Below the pieces are notes generated by a model. The model made no database searches. It saw only the letters and a list, made by a program, of their open reading frames with translations, and was not told where the DNA came from. From Datnioides undecimradiatus (lineage: Eukaryota; Chordata; Actinopteri; Lobotiformes; Datnioididae): a DNA stretch of 64,000 nucleotides. This document shows, in pieces, positions 1-11,843 of this stretch (position 1 is its first letter; each line of letters starts with the position of its first letter). The position numbers and the translations under genes are program-made. Location: the NCBI GenBank assembly GCA_008933995.1, contig WARS01004318.1, forward strand, positions 22,501 to 86,500, read 5' to 3'.

Positions 1-487
1 AGCTGAAGGGTGCAGCCTGGAGGACAGGATGGACACACGTCCACAGTATTTGTGTATTTCCAGCAGTTTAGAAGTTTCTAAAGAAGCTGATGTTTGACAC
101 CTGTGTTGTTTACATGTCACCTGTTTACTTGTGAGCACAAAGGAAAATCATTTAAGCCCAGGAAGAGTTAAAATGTGCACAGATAAGGTGCACAGTCACT
201 GTTTTCATCTTTGTCTTCCATGTTGGACAGTTTCACCCGTCAAACCATAGCTTCACAGAACTTTACAGGTGTTTGCACAAACTGAACGCCCCACACGCCT
301 CGTACGCTCTGCCGACTGAAAAACCTAAATCAATCACCGTCCACACCTGCCTGTCCTGCACCATAAAGGTTAAAGAACAACTTGGCAACACCTGCAGACA
401 CACCTGCACAGGTGTGGTGTGCAACTTGCCAAAGACTTTAAACTTTCCCCCGGAGTCAGAGACACACCGAGCTGAAACATCCTGACA

Positions 488-519
<32 letters not shown>

Positions 520-1197
520 AAGTCGTTTGCTGTGTACAATCTGTTTTCTGTGAACAGCCAGTTGCTCAAGACCGGCTTCACAGAACCAACAAAGGGCACA
601 AAGTCGGTTCAGCTCCTCCCTTCATTCCTCTGCAGCAACTCGCAGACAAGACAAACATGTGACAGTGTGAAAGCCGACATGTGATCATGTAAAACACACG
701 AGAGATGGATGAACGTGTGTGAACAAAAGCTCCATCACACGTTAACAAAGCAGCTGATTTATGGCCTGTTGCACCGAACAGCAGGGTGCGGTGCGCCCAC
801 TGCACCTCAGGGTCACGTCAGTGTTACAGTGGAATATAGATCAGAGGGCACAGAGATTAGTAAACACAGCCAATCACATCACTGAGCCAATCACGGCGAA
901 GCTTGTCAATAAAAGCTCAGTGAATGGAGAAGAAGCCGAACTCTGGTTCTTCACTGAACCAAACAGCTGCTAACACGCTAATTAGCATCATGTTAGCTTA
1001 ACCCAGGTTTTATAGATGTAGCCAGGGGGTTTGCAACATGTGACCAATCATAAACGTGGACAAGTGCAATGACTTATGAATAATTCAGGCTTAAAGAAGA
1101 ACTGAACCCTGTTCAGTCCTGCTTCAGTTCAGGGGCTGACACTGTTAGCACATGATGCTGGAAATACGCAAATTTACCTGATTACTCAGACCAGTCT

Positions 1198-1230
<33 letters not shown>

Positions 1231-1387
1231 GGTTATTGTGCAGCAGCAGCGTGGTGTCGTCTGCATACGGCTTTACGTGTTTAAACGGACAGTGTGTAAC
1301 GAGACGTTTTTGGGAAAGTAACTAAGTTTTAAACCTCGACCTCGGGACGTGTAACCGTGTGTTTGTAGCTTTGCTGCAGTCACTCAC
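1..1387 (-). other. mvp: mvp intron, interior to the gene
   Basis: This is intron downstream of the last mvp exon in the window (donor GT at 1386-1387 read on the minus strand). The rest of mvp must lie to the left of position 1. I find no exon here: reading frames are short and lack splice signals in a matching phase. It holds two (GT)n microsatellites at about 492-519 and 1199-1228. The sequence is otherwise unremarkable. Confidence 0.7.
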
Positions 1388-2602
1388 CTGCTCGGTGTCG
1401 ATGAAGGGCTCCACAGCTCTCAGCACCAGACCCTCCTCCTCCGACAGCACGTACACGTCCTGGATGCCCTGTTCAAGGCTCTCGCTGGGCTGCAGGAAAA
1501 ACGAGCGCTCGCCCTGAAAAGAGTCCAGAACAGAGAGAGGTTAATGCAGCCTGAGGAGAAATGTAGGTTCAGTCCATAGAACTGAAATATCACTGAACAA
1601 CAGCCAAGATATTGAGACATAAATGAGGTCTAAAGCTGTTTTTAAGGGTTTACACTGTAAAACGTTGTGACTACATGATGGATTCAGGTAGAACCAAACC
1701 TCCTCACCTTCACCACCTTCTTCTTCCCCAGCTGAGGTTTCCCGTCAGGTCCGACCGGGTCCAGGATCACACAGTACTGCCTGCTGCTCAGAGTGGTCAC
1801 GTCCACCACCCCCACCACCTCCTCCGACACAGACGGGATGTGAGCCTCCCTGTCGGCCATGGTGACCAGCCACTCCTCTCCCGTGCGGCGTTCCCGCCCG
1901 CCGGCGTCTTTGAAGGCTCGCACGGCGCGAACATGAAGCGCTTTCTGAGGAGACGAGGAGAAGAGAGTCAGCATGCTCAGAGTGACAGAGGCATGTTTTA
2001 ACGCTGGGATGAGTCACAGCTGGTTTGGAGAGCTGTAAATGAAGCTGAGCTGTTGTTTCTGTCGTTCCTGAACGCAGCACGGCACAATCCCGAGCTGCAG
2101 ATGAGTCAGACGCAGCGTGATGTGATGCGATCAGCAGACATCAGCCTGATGAGGATCATGTTTGGCTCCAGAGTCAGAGTCAGAGTCTGCTGCAGAGTCA
2201 CAGAGGGAAGTGTCTGTGTCAGATCAGGAGGACATGCTGGTCAGACTGTCAGTGGAGAGCTCTGCTGCACCGCTCTGAGGCGTCTGAGGGAGGAGACTCA
2301 GCACCAACCACCTGAACTGGGACAGGTGGAGCTCTGCTTCTCCATCAGGACACACAGCACTGAGAACACACACAGTGTTTTAGCTGCAGCAACACAATCG
2401 CTGCTCTGCACCGCCCTGCTGCTGCACCTGCAGACACACACTTCTTCTTCTCCTCCTTCTTCTTCCTGAATATGTTTATCTGATCACGCTGGCGACAGTC
2501 TGACAGGAAACTCACCTGTTCAGCTCAGACGCAGCTCTCAGCCGGTGATTCATCACTCTGCAGTAAAAACTGCCAGTTCACAAAATCTGAGAGTCTCTTA
2601 AA

Positions 2603-2642
<40 letters not shown>

Positions 2643-2774
2643 CCAGGGTGCAAGTGGAGGGTGGAGGCACCTTGTCAGTCAGGATGAAGGCGTTCACGAT
2701 GTCGATGACCTCTTCATGAGCACCTGGCAGGTACGCCCCCACCTTTCTGACGAGCCACTCCTCACCTGGACAAC

Positions 2775-2813
<39 letters not shown>

Positions 2814-4855
2814 GAGTGTCAGTAATAAAATTAAAACGTTTTATTTTTAATATTTCTGTTTCCTTTTGTTGATGTTTTTGTTTTCTGTCCGACCGATGAA
2901 GCTCGTTATGAGTTAGAGTTTTAATTATATTATTTATTTATTTCTTATTTCTTATTATTTATTATTAACTCTTAATTATGATTTATCGTCTTGTTGCAGG
3001 AGCTGAGCCTCAGCGAGCAGCTTCAACATCTGTTTGAGTCTAAACAAACAGTTTCCATAGAAACACTCTGAAGGCCTCTGATTGGATGGAGTCGTTCAGG
3101 TGTGTTGCAGGTGGTTGACTGATTGATTTGTTTGTTTGTTTGCCGTGTCACCTGTCACCCTGTGGATGCCTCCTCGGTCCACTCCCTCCTTGCGAGCTCT
3201 CAGTCTGATGGCCTGGTTCTCCCGGATCACCGTGGCCTTGATGGTCTCCAGCACCGCCACCTCCTTCCTGGGGATGTAGGTTCCTGCCGCAGAGACACGA
3301 ATCACACGTCACACACACGTCACAATTCACACACCTGGCGCCGCTGCCGCCGCCGCCGCCTCAGCAGAGTCACAGGAAGCGTTAAATTCTCCTTTAATCT
3401 CAAATGTTTTGTTTGTTTTCTGTTTTTTCGGTGTTGGTGTTGAAACTGACCCGGTCCCTCGAACAGCCACTCGTCTCCCGCCACCCTCTTCTCCCCTCCC
3501 TCCTCCTCGAAGTCCAGCAGAGCCTGGAGACGCAGCGCCGTGTCCGGATACACGATCTGCAGCGGCGTCACATCCTGACACGCAAACACACACGTTAAAG
3601 ACCAACCAACAAACAACATAAACAAAAACAAACAATGTTTCAGTCTCTGAAGTCGCACCTGCTGGATCTCCTCTCCGGGGTACAGGGGGAACGGGTCCTG
3701 GGTCAGGCGGATCTCCTGGTCGGCGTGCCGCAGCTTGGCCTGTCCTGATTGGTCGAACTGGACCTGGCCGTTGACATCGCGGGTCACTGGGTTGACGACC
3801 ACGCAGTAGTGACGGGGCGGCACCATGATCATACGAACCGGCAGGAAGAGCACTCTGTGAGGGGGGCGGGGAGGGAGCAGGTCACATGACCAGAAAGACC
3901 AATCACATAAGAGCTCCAAACTCCCACGGTCACATCGATCATCGACATCATCGTCAGTAACCTCAGATCAGATCTTCACACGTTTCTTTAAGCTAGCACC
4001 ACGCTAGCAGTTTCCCTCTGCTGCCAGTCTTTATGCTAAGCTAAGATAAGCTAAACTAAGATAAGCTAAGCTAAGCTAAGCTAAGCTAAGCTAAACTAAG
4101 CCAGTACCACAGACTTGAACCTGATTCAGCTTTAAATGATTTAAGTTATTTAATTGATTTTTCAATGTTCCTGGACATTTTTCCAGATTTTCCAGGTGTT
4201 TTTATTTTTCAGACTGATTTGTTTTGACAGTTACAGCTGCGATCGATTATTGTTTTCATTATTTATTAATCTTTCTTGATTAATTGTTTAGTTACTCGGC
4301 CCTGAGAGCCGCTTTAAACGTCTTGTTTTGTTTATTTTGCAGAAAAATAAGAAAATCTCAGAAGCTGAAATACCAGATTTTGATCACTGACCCTCCTGTT
4401 TCTGATCCACCTCTCCTGGTCTAAAGGTCGTTCACAGCATCTTCAACTCCAGTTTTTACTGTTTAAAGCCAAATATTCTGAGTTCAAACTGGTTTTATTT
4501 AGATTTAACCAATCAGAGGCTTCCTTTAAGTCACCTGACTGACCAGGTGTCACTCTGAGGGAACACTGACACCTGTAGCAGCCTGTTACAGTCAGAGTCT
4601 CCAGGTGTGTATCCTGTCAGCTCCCCCTACAGGCCGCTTTAACAGGAACAGCTAGCGGCATGCTAACGCCAAGACCAGGTCACTTCCTGACCTTTCATTG
4701 TCCTGGCGGATGTAGGTGAGCGGTCCGATCTCCACCCGGGCGATGTTAGTGTTCTGGTCCAGGACGTGGATGTAGTGATGGGGCGGAATGCGGATGATTG
4801 ACGCCTCCACCAGCGTCTCAAACTCCGGCCCGCGGCTTCCTCCCTTCTTAGACAT
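1388..4855 (-). CDS. mvp: Major vault protein, N-terminal 358 residues (partial gene)
   Basis: Major vault protein is the main structural subunit of the vault, a large cytoplasmic ribonucleoprotein barrel. Seven coding exons can be joined in one frame on the minus strand: 4692-4855 (start codon 4853-4855), 3659-3854, 3451-3574, 3152-3283, 2671-2765, 1708-1944 and 1388-1513. Each has GT/AG borders, and the sum (1,074 nt) is exactly 358 codons. The protein opens with [13 protein letters not shown] and contains family signatures such as [56 protein letters not shown] (twice), [17 protein letters not shown] and [21 protein letters not shown]. This is the array of MVP beta-repeats that makes the vault barrel wall. 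The full-length family protein is close to 890 residues, so the shoulder and coiled-coil cap are outside the window. No frameshift or stop is seen. Identification is certain; exon edges are read from splice signals and frame. Confidence 0.95.
2671..2765 (-). CDS. mvp: mvp exon flanked on both sides by (CA)n arrays
   Basis: This 95-nt exon encodes [20 protein letters not shown] and following residues of an MVP repeat. On the plus strand a (CA)n array ends at about 2639 and another starts at about 2776, so in the transcript the exon sits between two long UG repeats. One is about 10 nt upstream of the acceptor and the other about 31 nt past the donor. The tract before the AG is therefore mostly UG rather than pyrimidine. 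The donor (GTGCCT) is also a weak match to consensus. Confidence 0.9.
4035..4101. repeat. (TAAGC)n pentanucleotide repeat
   Basis: About 13 copies of CTAAG / CTAAA, with occasional ATAAG, in the mvp intron between exons 4692 and 3854. Confidence 0.9.
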
Positions 4856-4894
4856 GATGCTAACGAGAAACTGCAGAAAGACACAAACACGGAT

Positions 4895-5049
4895 TCAGAG
4901 CTGCTGTTCCTGCTGAGTCAGCAGTGTGTCTGCTGTGTGTGAGTCAGAGTCAGTGTGTGGTGATGTGTTGCTGTGACTCCAGAGTCTCTGCAGAGCATTG
5001 AAGCTGAGTCTCTGCTTTAATACAGTGATCAGCACACACACTGATCAGC
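4895..5049. repeat. Dispersed repeat A, copy 1
   Basis: Contains GAGCTGCTGTTCCTGCTGAG and TCTCTGCTTTAATACAGTGA. The same sequence recurs at 34956-35216 in the same orientation. Family unknown; no coding capacity. Confidence 0.75.
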
Positions 5050-5504
5050 TGCAGGTTGAACACTGAAGCTCAGGTATGAGACACACCTGCAGCTCAGAGA
5101 ACAAAGTCGACCTGATGACAAATGAGGTCACATGACTGGAGGAATGTTCTGTATTTGCATGCTAATCTAAAAGAGTTTCTTTTACTCGATTACTTCACTC
5201 TGACAGCTTCAGTTACTCTGTCAAGTCAGCAGTTTTGTTCTAAGTGAAACAATGAGTCAATCAGTCAATCACTGTGGATCAATGATCAAACACCTGAATG
5301 TAAGCAGTGAAGGAGCCAGTCCAGTTTGATAATTAATCAATTATTAAACCAGCTGCTGATTAGTTTTCAGACTCAGGTTGAACTGTGTCTGATCGTCCTC
5401 GAGGCTCAGCTATAAACTCTGCAGCTGTTCATTGATCAATAAAGTTTGATTCAAACGCCTCATTTTTATCATTAGGTCTCTCAGGGTCTGTGGTTCCTGC
5501 TGAG

Positions 5505-6097
5505 TGATTACACTGGGGAACAATTTGAAAAAAATGTTCTGTTGAGTTAGATTTTTATGCTGATTAAAACTAAAATTGGCATGCTGATTCCAAAACTGCA
5601 GTCAGTTTTTTTCTAGCACGTCAAGTTTTTTCTCCACAGCTTACCCTCCAGATAAGCTAAACTCCCCTGATTAGCTGTAGTAGTAGTAGTAGTGTACATA
5701 TGATGGCTGACTATTGTTGGAGCATCAAACGTGATAGTCCTCAAGTTGAACACTCCAGAAAGAGCTATAAACGTACATTTTTACCTTAACTACTTGCACA
5801 CAATTATAATTACAGTAGCCATATCCTTTGTAAAAACATAATACTGTTAAACATTGCAGTCATGCCTGTTTCTTTCATATTTCATTGTATGTCAATATTT
5901 GAACATTTTTATAAAACAAGCACATATCTGTTAAGTACAGTATTTTTCATATGTTTTAAGAAAACGAGGATCCTATAGTTCAAAAACTTGACGTGATAGA
6001 GAAAAACTGAGATCAGTTTTGGATTCTGCACCCAGAAATTAGTTAAAAACAGCTGTCAGACCTAACTCAACAAAAACTGTGTTCCCCAGTGTAATCA
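5505..6097. mobile_element. Non-autonomous DNA transposon (MITE) with 18-bp terminal inverted repeats
   Basis: The left end TGATTACACTGGGGAACA (5505-5522) is matched exactly in inverse at 6080-6097. Further inside, TTTTTCTAGCACGTCAAG pairs imperfectly with the inverted ACTTGACGTGATAGAGAAAA, so the terminal repeats extend in diverged form over roughly 100 bp. The 593-bp element has no transposase frame. The outermost bases may include target-site duplication, so the true edges could be a few bases inside. Superfamily not assigned. Confidence 0.8.
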
Positions 6098-6913
6098 ATA
6101 AACACCGTCTGATCGATTATTGGCTGCAGAGAACAACAGAGCATTTTCGTCTTTATTTGAACTTTAACTGAACTTATTTTAAAGATCAGGTTGTGAGATG
6201 CTGAGGTTCAGGGTATCGCTTTAAAAACCCTGAGTCATGTTTCAAACATGGACACATTTCTCAGGAAAAACGCACATGTTCCGCAGAAAGAGGCGATGGG
6301 AGGCGCCTCTTCCTCCTGTTTCCTCGGGAGCACCGTGAATCTCTGGTGCTGCAGGCCTGTGAATGTGAATCTGCTCCAGCGCTCAGTTTAACCCCCCACA
6401 CCCACCCGTGTCTCTCAGTGTCTCCCACCTCACAGTGCAAACACTCATGCTGACCGGTATAACCAGGCAGGTACAGCAGGTTCAGCCTGGAAACTCTCAC
6501 AGGTAACTTGGTTACAGCACAAACCAACTTCCGGGATTCAAACCGTCACGCCCTGGCAGCTGGCACCAAACTCCCTTTAAAATCTTATGAATGTTCGCCT
6601 CTTTTGTTTGCAGCTTTGCATTAGGATTATTAATCAACACGACGTGGTTCTTCTTTCAAAGCGCTCCACTGCGCAATGACGCAGACGGGATATTTAAAGA
6701 AAACCGCAGACTTACAGTCAAACAGTTGTTACAGCTGAGACTGTCGTCATGTTCGGCGTATCAGATTAACGCCGAATTAAAGGTCAGCTTCGGTTGATTC
6801 ATAAAACACATTAAGATTTATTGCATGCTGCATGTGTGTTTGCCGATAAGTAATAAAGTTTTAAACTTCGAGGTTTTCAGGCGGAGTTCTGCTGACGCTG
6901 CCCCGGTTCTTAC

Positions 6914-7030
6914 CTCGTCCCTGTGAGGCGCAGCGGCGTTGTGCGGGACTCTGGCAGCTCAGTGCGGGTCCTGACTCACTGTCGGTGCTCCGGCTGATGG
7001 AGACTAACCCAGAAACCAGGACAAACATGA
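6914..7030 (-). promoter_or_regulatory. mvp: Candidate non-coding first exon and promoter of mvp
   Basis: A good donor (GAG followed by GTAAGA on the minus strand, GT at 6912-6913) closes a GC-richer stretch with several CpGs, and the coding exon at 4692-4870 has an acceptor about 15 nt before the start codon. So a 5' untranslated exon here is expected. An AP-1-type TGACTCA lies at 6972-6978. The transcription start is not visible, so the right edge is a guess; there is no clear TATA box. Confidence 0.45.
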
Positions 7031-9174
7031 AGACAGCTGCACTGTAATCTGGTGGGCGGGACGGTTGAAGTTATGATACCGGAAAAGTGATCAGCAGTCA
7101 CGTGATTTCCCGAGTTTGACTGCTGCTGTTGCTGCAGAGCTGCGTCACAGTCAGATGGTTTACATCTGTAACATCACATCTATAGGCAGACACAACAAAC
7201 AACAACAACATTAACGTCGAACAGGTTGCGATGACGTAGGGCGGAATACTTTGTGACGCGTGACGTGTTAACAGAGGTGATGACGACATCTGCCGGTCAC
7301 TGCACGGCGCTGAAGACAAACAGCGAATCAATCAGTGCAAATCAGTCTGTCACAGCTACAGACACGTTCAGACAGAAGAGGACGCGCTAGATACTTAAAG
7401 TAAAAGTACTCCGTTACAAGTAAAAGTACTGTAGTGAAATGTAGCTGCAGTAAAATATAAAACATTTGCACATTTATAATATTGTAGCGACCCTGTAGTA
7501 ATGTTCGTGTTATAATGTGTAATAATCTGTCCTCTGTTTATTGGCTGTCTGATGCATTGTGTGTACGGGTTTAAGGCAGGCATGTGATTGGAGGATGAGC
7601 GAGGGGGCGGAATGAATGTGAGGTCGGACAGTTGGAGCTAAACAAGTTGTTGTTGGGTTGGCGTGGTTACGGCTGACAGTAACCATCTTAAGTTCCAGCA
7701 ATAAATAGAAATGTTAATTAAACCCGTCATCTGTTCAACACGTCCTGGAGGACGTTACAATATTCAGAGCAAAACACGGAAAAGATCAAACAGCAGCAGA
7801 AACTTGATCAGTTCACTGAAACAGATTTTTATTCTTCTGTGTTTGTGAAAACAAAGATCAGCGCCACACCTGGAGGATGCTGATTGGTCGGAACAGAGCT
7901 CATTAGCTGGGTTTGATTTTACCAGGTGGACTCAAACAGCCCCAGTCACAGACTGGACAGGAGACACTGGTGCAGCTTTAATAGACGATCAGCACTCTGT
8001 CCTGTTAGTGGACATGCTAACATGCTAACCTTTAACCTTTTTAATAATTCTTAAATTTATCTTAACCTCTATTAAAACTGAAACACATTCAGATAAAGTT
8101 TAAATCTCACCTTTTAATCCAGAAATGGTCAAACAGGTGTCAGGTGGGCGGCGGTGAGGCGGGGCTGAATGGCGTATGGTTGCTGAAACACAGCAGACAG
8201 CTGGTGGATAACTGTCAGTCAAAGAAGCCCCGCCCCTTCATTCTGCATAACTTCAGGTGTTAATCTGATTTAAAGGAGTGAGTTCTATATAAATTCAGCC
8301 CGTACAGTCGTCATGAACGGGGAAACTAGCTGCAGAGACCAAACCGTTGTTTGTACCAGGCTGTAAACATGTTTACTGCTGCATTTTAACATGGGGGTCT
8401 ATGGGGACTGACTCGCTGCTGGAGCCTCTGGTGGACGCTCAGGGAGCTGCAGCTCTGACGCTGCAGCTGCAGGGTTCAGCCTCAGAGGATGCAGCTCGGT
8501 GGAAATCAGCAGAGGAGGAAACTTTGTTTTGATCTGAATCCAGCAGCGTCTTCACACACAGTCTGAGGAAAAACTGGATTCAAATGTTTGATTCACTCAA
8601 AGCAGACAGCTGCTGAGTGACATGGAAATAAAAATAACAGGTATGGACGGTTTGAAGTGAATCAATCACTTCACATGTGTGGACTGTAGGAAGAGACCCA
8701 GCGCCACCTGACTGTGAATTCACACAATCATCTGTTTAAAGGAACAGCTCGTGTAGTCTATGGTGTGGCTGTATGAGGTCTGACAGGAAACTGAGGCTGT
8801 TGTATTCGTGTGTGCTCTTCTCACACCAACCAGACTCCATTTGACAAAACAGTCATTTTAGCTCACAGAGGTCAGTGAGCTGCTGCACTGCCGGCGCTTT
8901 GATTCACCAACGTCTCACAACAGAGGAGCTAACAGACGGAGGCAGCGACAGCGCAGCAGCTGCTGTGTTGAGTCAGCTAAAATCTCTGTTTTTGTTGATG
9001 GAGTCTGGTGGTGTTGCAGAGTGAACCGTATGAAATAAACCACATACTCTAAATGTAAACTTGTACTGATACAGTTAAACTGACCTTGATTTTCAGGTGT
9101 CTGCCTGTGGAGAAGAGGCTCATACAACCACACTGTAAAATACACGAACCGACCCTTTAATTCTTTTTCTTTGA
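7031..9174. other. Intergenic region between mvp promoter and caskin2 3' end
   Basis: No exon with usable splice sites or conserved protein sequence is seen on either strand. The stretch includes a short fragment of the dispersed TACTTTTACT-type repeat (about 7384-7455) and one copy of a roughly 290-bp dispersed element at 8161-8452. The mvp upstream regulatory region should be at its left end. Confidence 0.5.
8161..8452 (+). repeat. Dispersed repeat B, copy 1
   Basis: It runs from GGGGCTGAATGGCGTATGG to GTGGACGCTCAGGGAGCTGC. A copy about 90% alike by eye lies inverted at 39931-40220. It includes ACTGTCAGTCAAAGAAGCCC and ACATGGGGGTCTATGGGGAC. There is no open frame common to both copies. Confidence 0.85.
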
Positions 9175-11128
9175 CTTTATTATAATAAAGAGAATCATGC
9201 ATAAATAAGTATTAAAGACAAAAGGCAAAATGCTCCTTTAAACAAGTGTTTTTCATTTCATTATGACAAAGTAAATACATATATTATATAGAAATACATA
9301 TCAGAACCTGCACTGTATTTCACTCTTAATTGATTCGGCTCGTCAGAGCCTGCGCGGCTGCGAGCAGCAGTCAGAGGAGAGAGCACGTGTCAGGTCAGGA
9401 GGGACATTCCTGAGACTCAGAGATGAAGCAGACAAACCAACACGGATCATCGTCCCGTTCATGCAGAGGTCACATGATCACAGTACAAAACCAATAGACT
9501 TCCAACAGATGCATCACATGCTAAACACGCAGGCTCAGTCCACGCGCCGCAGGCCGCACAACGTGACAGGAAGTTTCTTTGCAAAGGAAAGTGAAAATAT
9601 CTGAACCTGTACAAAGACTTTGGCTGAGGTTCTGCTGCTGTATATACGTCTAGTGTACAATATACATCTTTAGATAACTCTAATTTAAATACTAATTTGG
9701 CTAAATGAATATGAAAATATAGTTTGTTTATATCACTGACACGTCACGTGACGCTCGACGCGCTTCCCTTTGTACAAACACGTCGCAGCGACGCAGAGCC
9801 CAGTGGAAGAACAACTGCGCTCTGTTGAATCGGCAGGTGAAATGTTTTTAAATATTACAAAAGGTCAAGTGTGAAATGATCAGACATGAGGGACGGAGGG
9901 ACGGAGAGCCGAAGAGCGACGAGGCAGTCCAGCTTCTGCTGCACGGCGAGAAGAAAAACTGAGCTCGGGGTAAAAAAAGTGAAAAACCAGCTCTGAAACA
10001 AAAAAAACAAGAGAGTTAAAGTAAAAATCGTTGATATTTGTGTCGTTAGCAGCTTGATCAGCTGCGTTCGGATGAATCAAAGGTCAGACTTCTTTCCAAA
10101 CACAAAAGTTGACTCGCGTGACACCTGTCGTTGCTTTTTAACTGTTTCGAATCTTATTTCTGTTTATTTATTCACTGCTATCGTCTGTGACACGCCGGCA
10201 CCGTGGTCACGATCAATAATCAGTCATTTCGTCGGTAAAATGATTCTGAATGTTCAAAAACCTGAAAACTCTTCATTTACTGTCAGAAAAGCAGGATGTC
10301 GTCACGTTTAAGAAGCAGGAAGCAGCAAATTTTTTACATTTTTGCTTTGAAAATATAAACAAATCGATGAATCGATCGTCAAACAGCCAGTGATCAGTTG
10401 ATCAGTTGATCAGCAGATCAATCACTGCAGCTCTGAACAGGAAGGAGCAGAGGTCTGTTGACAACACTGAGCTGATTTGATGTTTAAATCATTTCAGCTC
10501 CTCTGGGCGCCGCCATCTTGCTCACCTTCCCCTGCCTGAGTAATTTCTTACTTTTATAAAGTATCTGCTTCCTGTTCCTCAGACCGGCTTCCTGGACTCT
10601 GCTGTGTTTGTGTATCTGTGGTCTGAGCACCCAACGCTGAGCTGAGCTGCAGTGACTTCAGTCAAGTTTTCACGTAAATTGAAGCAACAACAGTCAGCGG
10701 AACAGATGCTGGACAGGAAGTGATATCCGCACTTCGGCTCTCTGTCACAGAGATAAAACTTCATGTTTCGACATCAGCGAATAACAAGATCCTTCACAGG
10801 GGGCCGATAAAACGCAGCTGGTCCCGTTTCTGCCTCTTTGTTTGGTTCACGTTCGATGAGACGCGACGACTCGAGTTAAAAAGGTTAAAAACAAGGAGAA
10901 TCTGTCCAATCAGGACCCAGATTCAGCTGGAACAGATGGAAGCTCAGTGGAGATCAGGCGCTGAGAAGCCGGACGGGCGTTTGACTCTGACTGTGTCCGT
11001 CATGTCGTTCAGGGGTTCAAACACCAGCGGGGGAATCTGTCAGTCGAGCCTCCCTGGTCTCCGTCCGTTTCACTTCCTGCGGTTGGGGGAGTAAACCCTC
11101 TTTCTCCGGTGGGTTCATGAACCCGTAC
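9175..11128 (-). other. caskin2: Probable caskin2 3' untranslated region
   Basis: Downstream of the caskin2 stop codon there is no further coding signal. AATAAA on the minus strand occurs near 10160 and at about 9175-9180, so the untranslated region could be about 1 kb or about 2 kb long. The stretch is AT-rich between 9.2 and 9.8 kb, as 3' untranslated sequence often is. The end point is undecided. Confidence 0.4.
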
Positions 11129-11843
11129 TCAGTCCAACATGGCGTCCAGCTGGTCGGCCAGGTCGTCAAACATGTTGCCGATGTCGTCCAGAATGGTCCC
11201 TGCAGACTTCACCGTGTTCACTCCGCTGCCGAGGAAGAACGAGACAAACAGCAAATATTAAAATAACGTTTGAAACCCCGCCCCCTCCACCCCCTGCAGC
11301 TTCACCCAACCCCCTGCAGCTTCACCCAACCCCCTGCAGCTTCACCCAACACCTGCAGATCCTACCAGCCCCCTTTTACCAAGGTTCGACCACTTCAGGT
11401 TCTAAGACCCTGGTTCTGAAAGTTCCACCGCTCCCTTGAGGTTCTACTCCTTAAATCTCATCATGCTCCATCATTGTTGGAGTTTGGTTTCACAGGATAT
11501 CCACGGACATTACAGCCCCCTGAACACCTCATGTGACAGTCGTACCTGTCCATGTTGTCCTCCCGGTTCAGTTTTTGCTCAACAGCCTTCAGAGCTGCTT
11601 CCAGAGAGGTGCTGGTCTGATCCAGTCTCTGCTGAACCACTTCAGTCCCGCAGGATGACTCTGTGACGAAACCTGGACCCACCAAACACATCTGAGGCCT
11701 CGCTGCTGTCAGAGAGGGACTCTGGGGGGCCTGAGGGGCCGGAGCCAGAGCTGGAGACTGGGGTCCGTGAGCGGGGGAGGACGGAGAGGTGAAGGCCACG
11801 CTTTGAACCACACTGACGGTCACAGACGGAGGAGAGAGTCCAG
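11129..11843 (-). CDS. caskin2: caskin2 exons 20-21: C-terminal region and stop
   Basis: Exon 20 (11546-11843) encodes a Pro-rich part and [20 protein letters not shown]. Exon 21 (11129-11225) encodes [20 protein letters not shown] and ends [12 protein letters not shown], with stop TGA at 11129-11131. The terminal [18 protein letters not shown] helix is shared by all caskins and fixes the gene's end. A three-copy 20-bp repeat sits in the short intron between them (11291-11350). Confidence 0.94.

Larger units (their letters stand above)
4871..6913 (-). other. mvp: mvp intron 1
   Basis: The intron runs between the candidate non-coding first exon (donor GTAAG at 6909-6913, minus strand) and the exon with the start codon (acceptor AG at 4871-4872). 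I see no coding exon in it. It contains a dispersed repeat at 4895-5049 that recurs at 34.96 kb, and a non-autonomous DNA transposon at 5505-6097. Confidence 0.6.
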
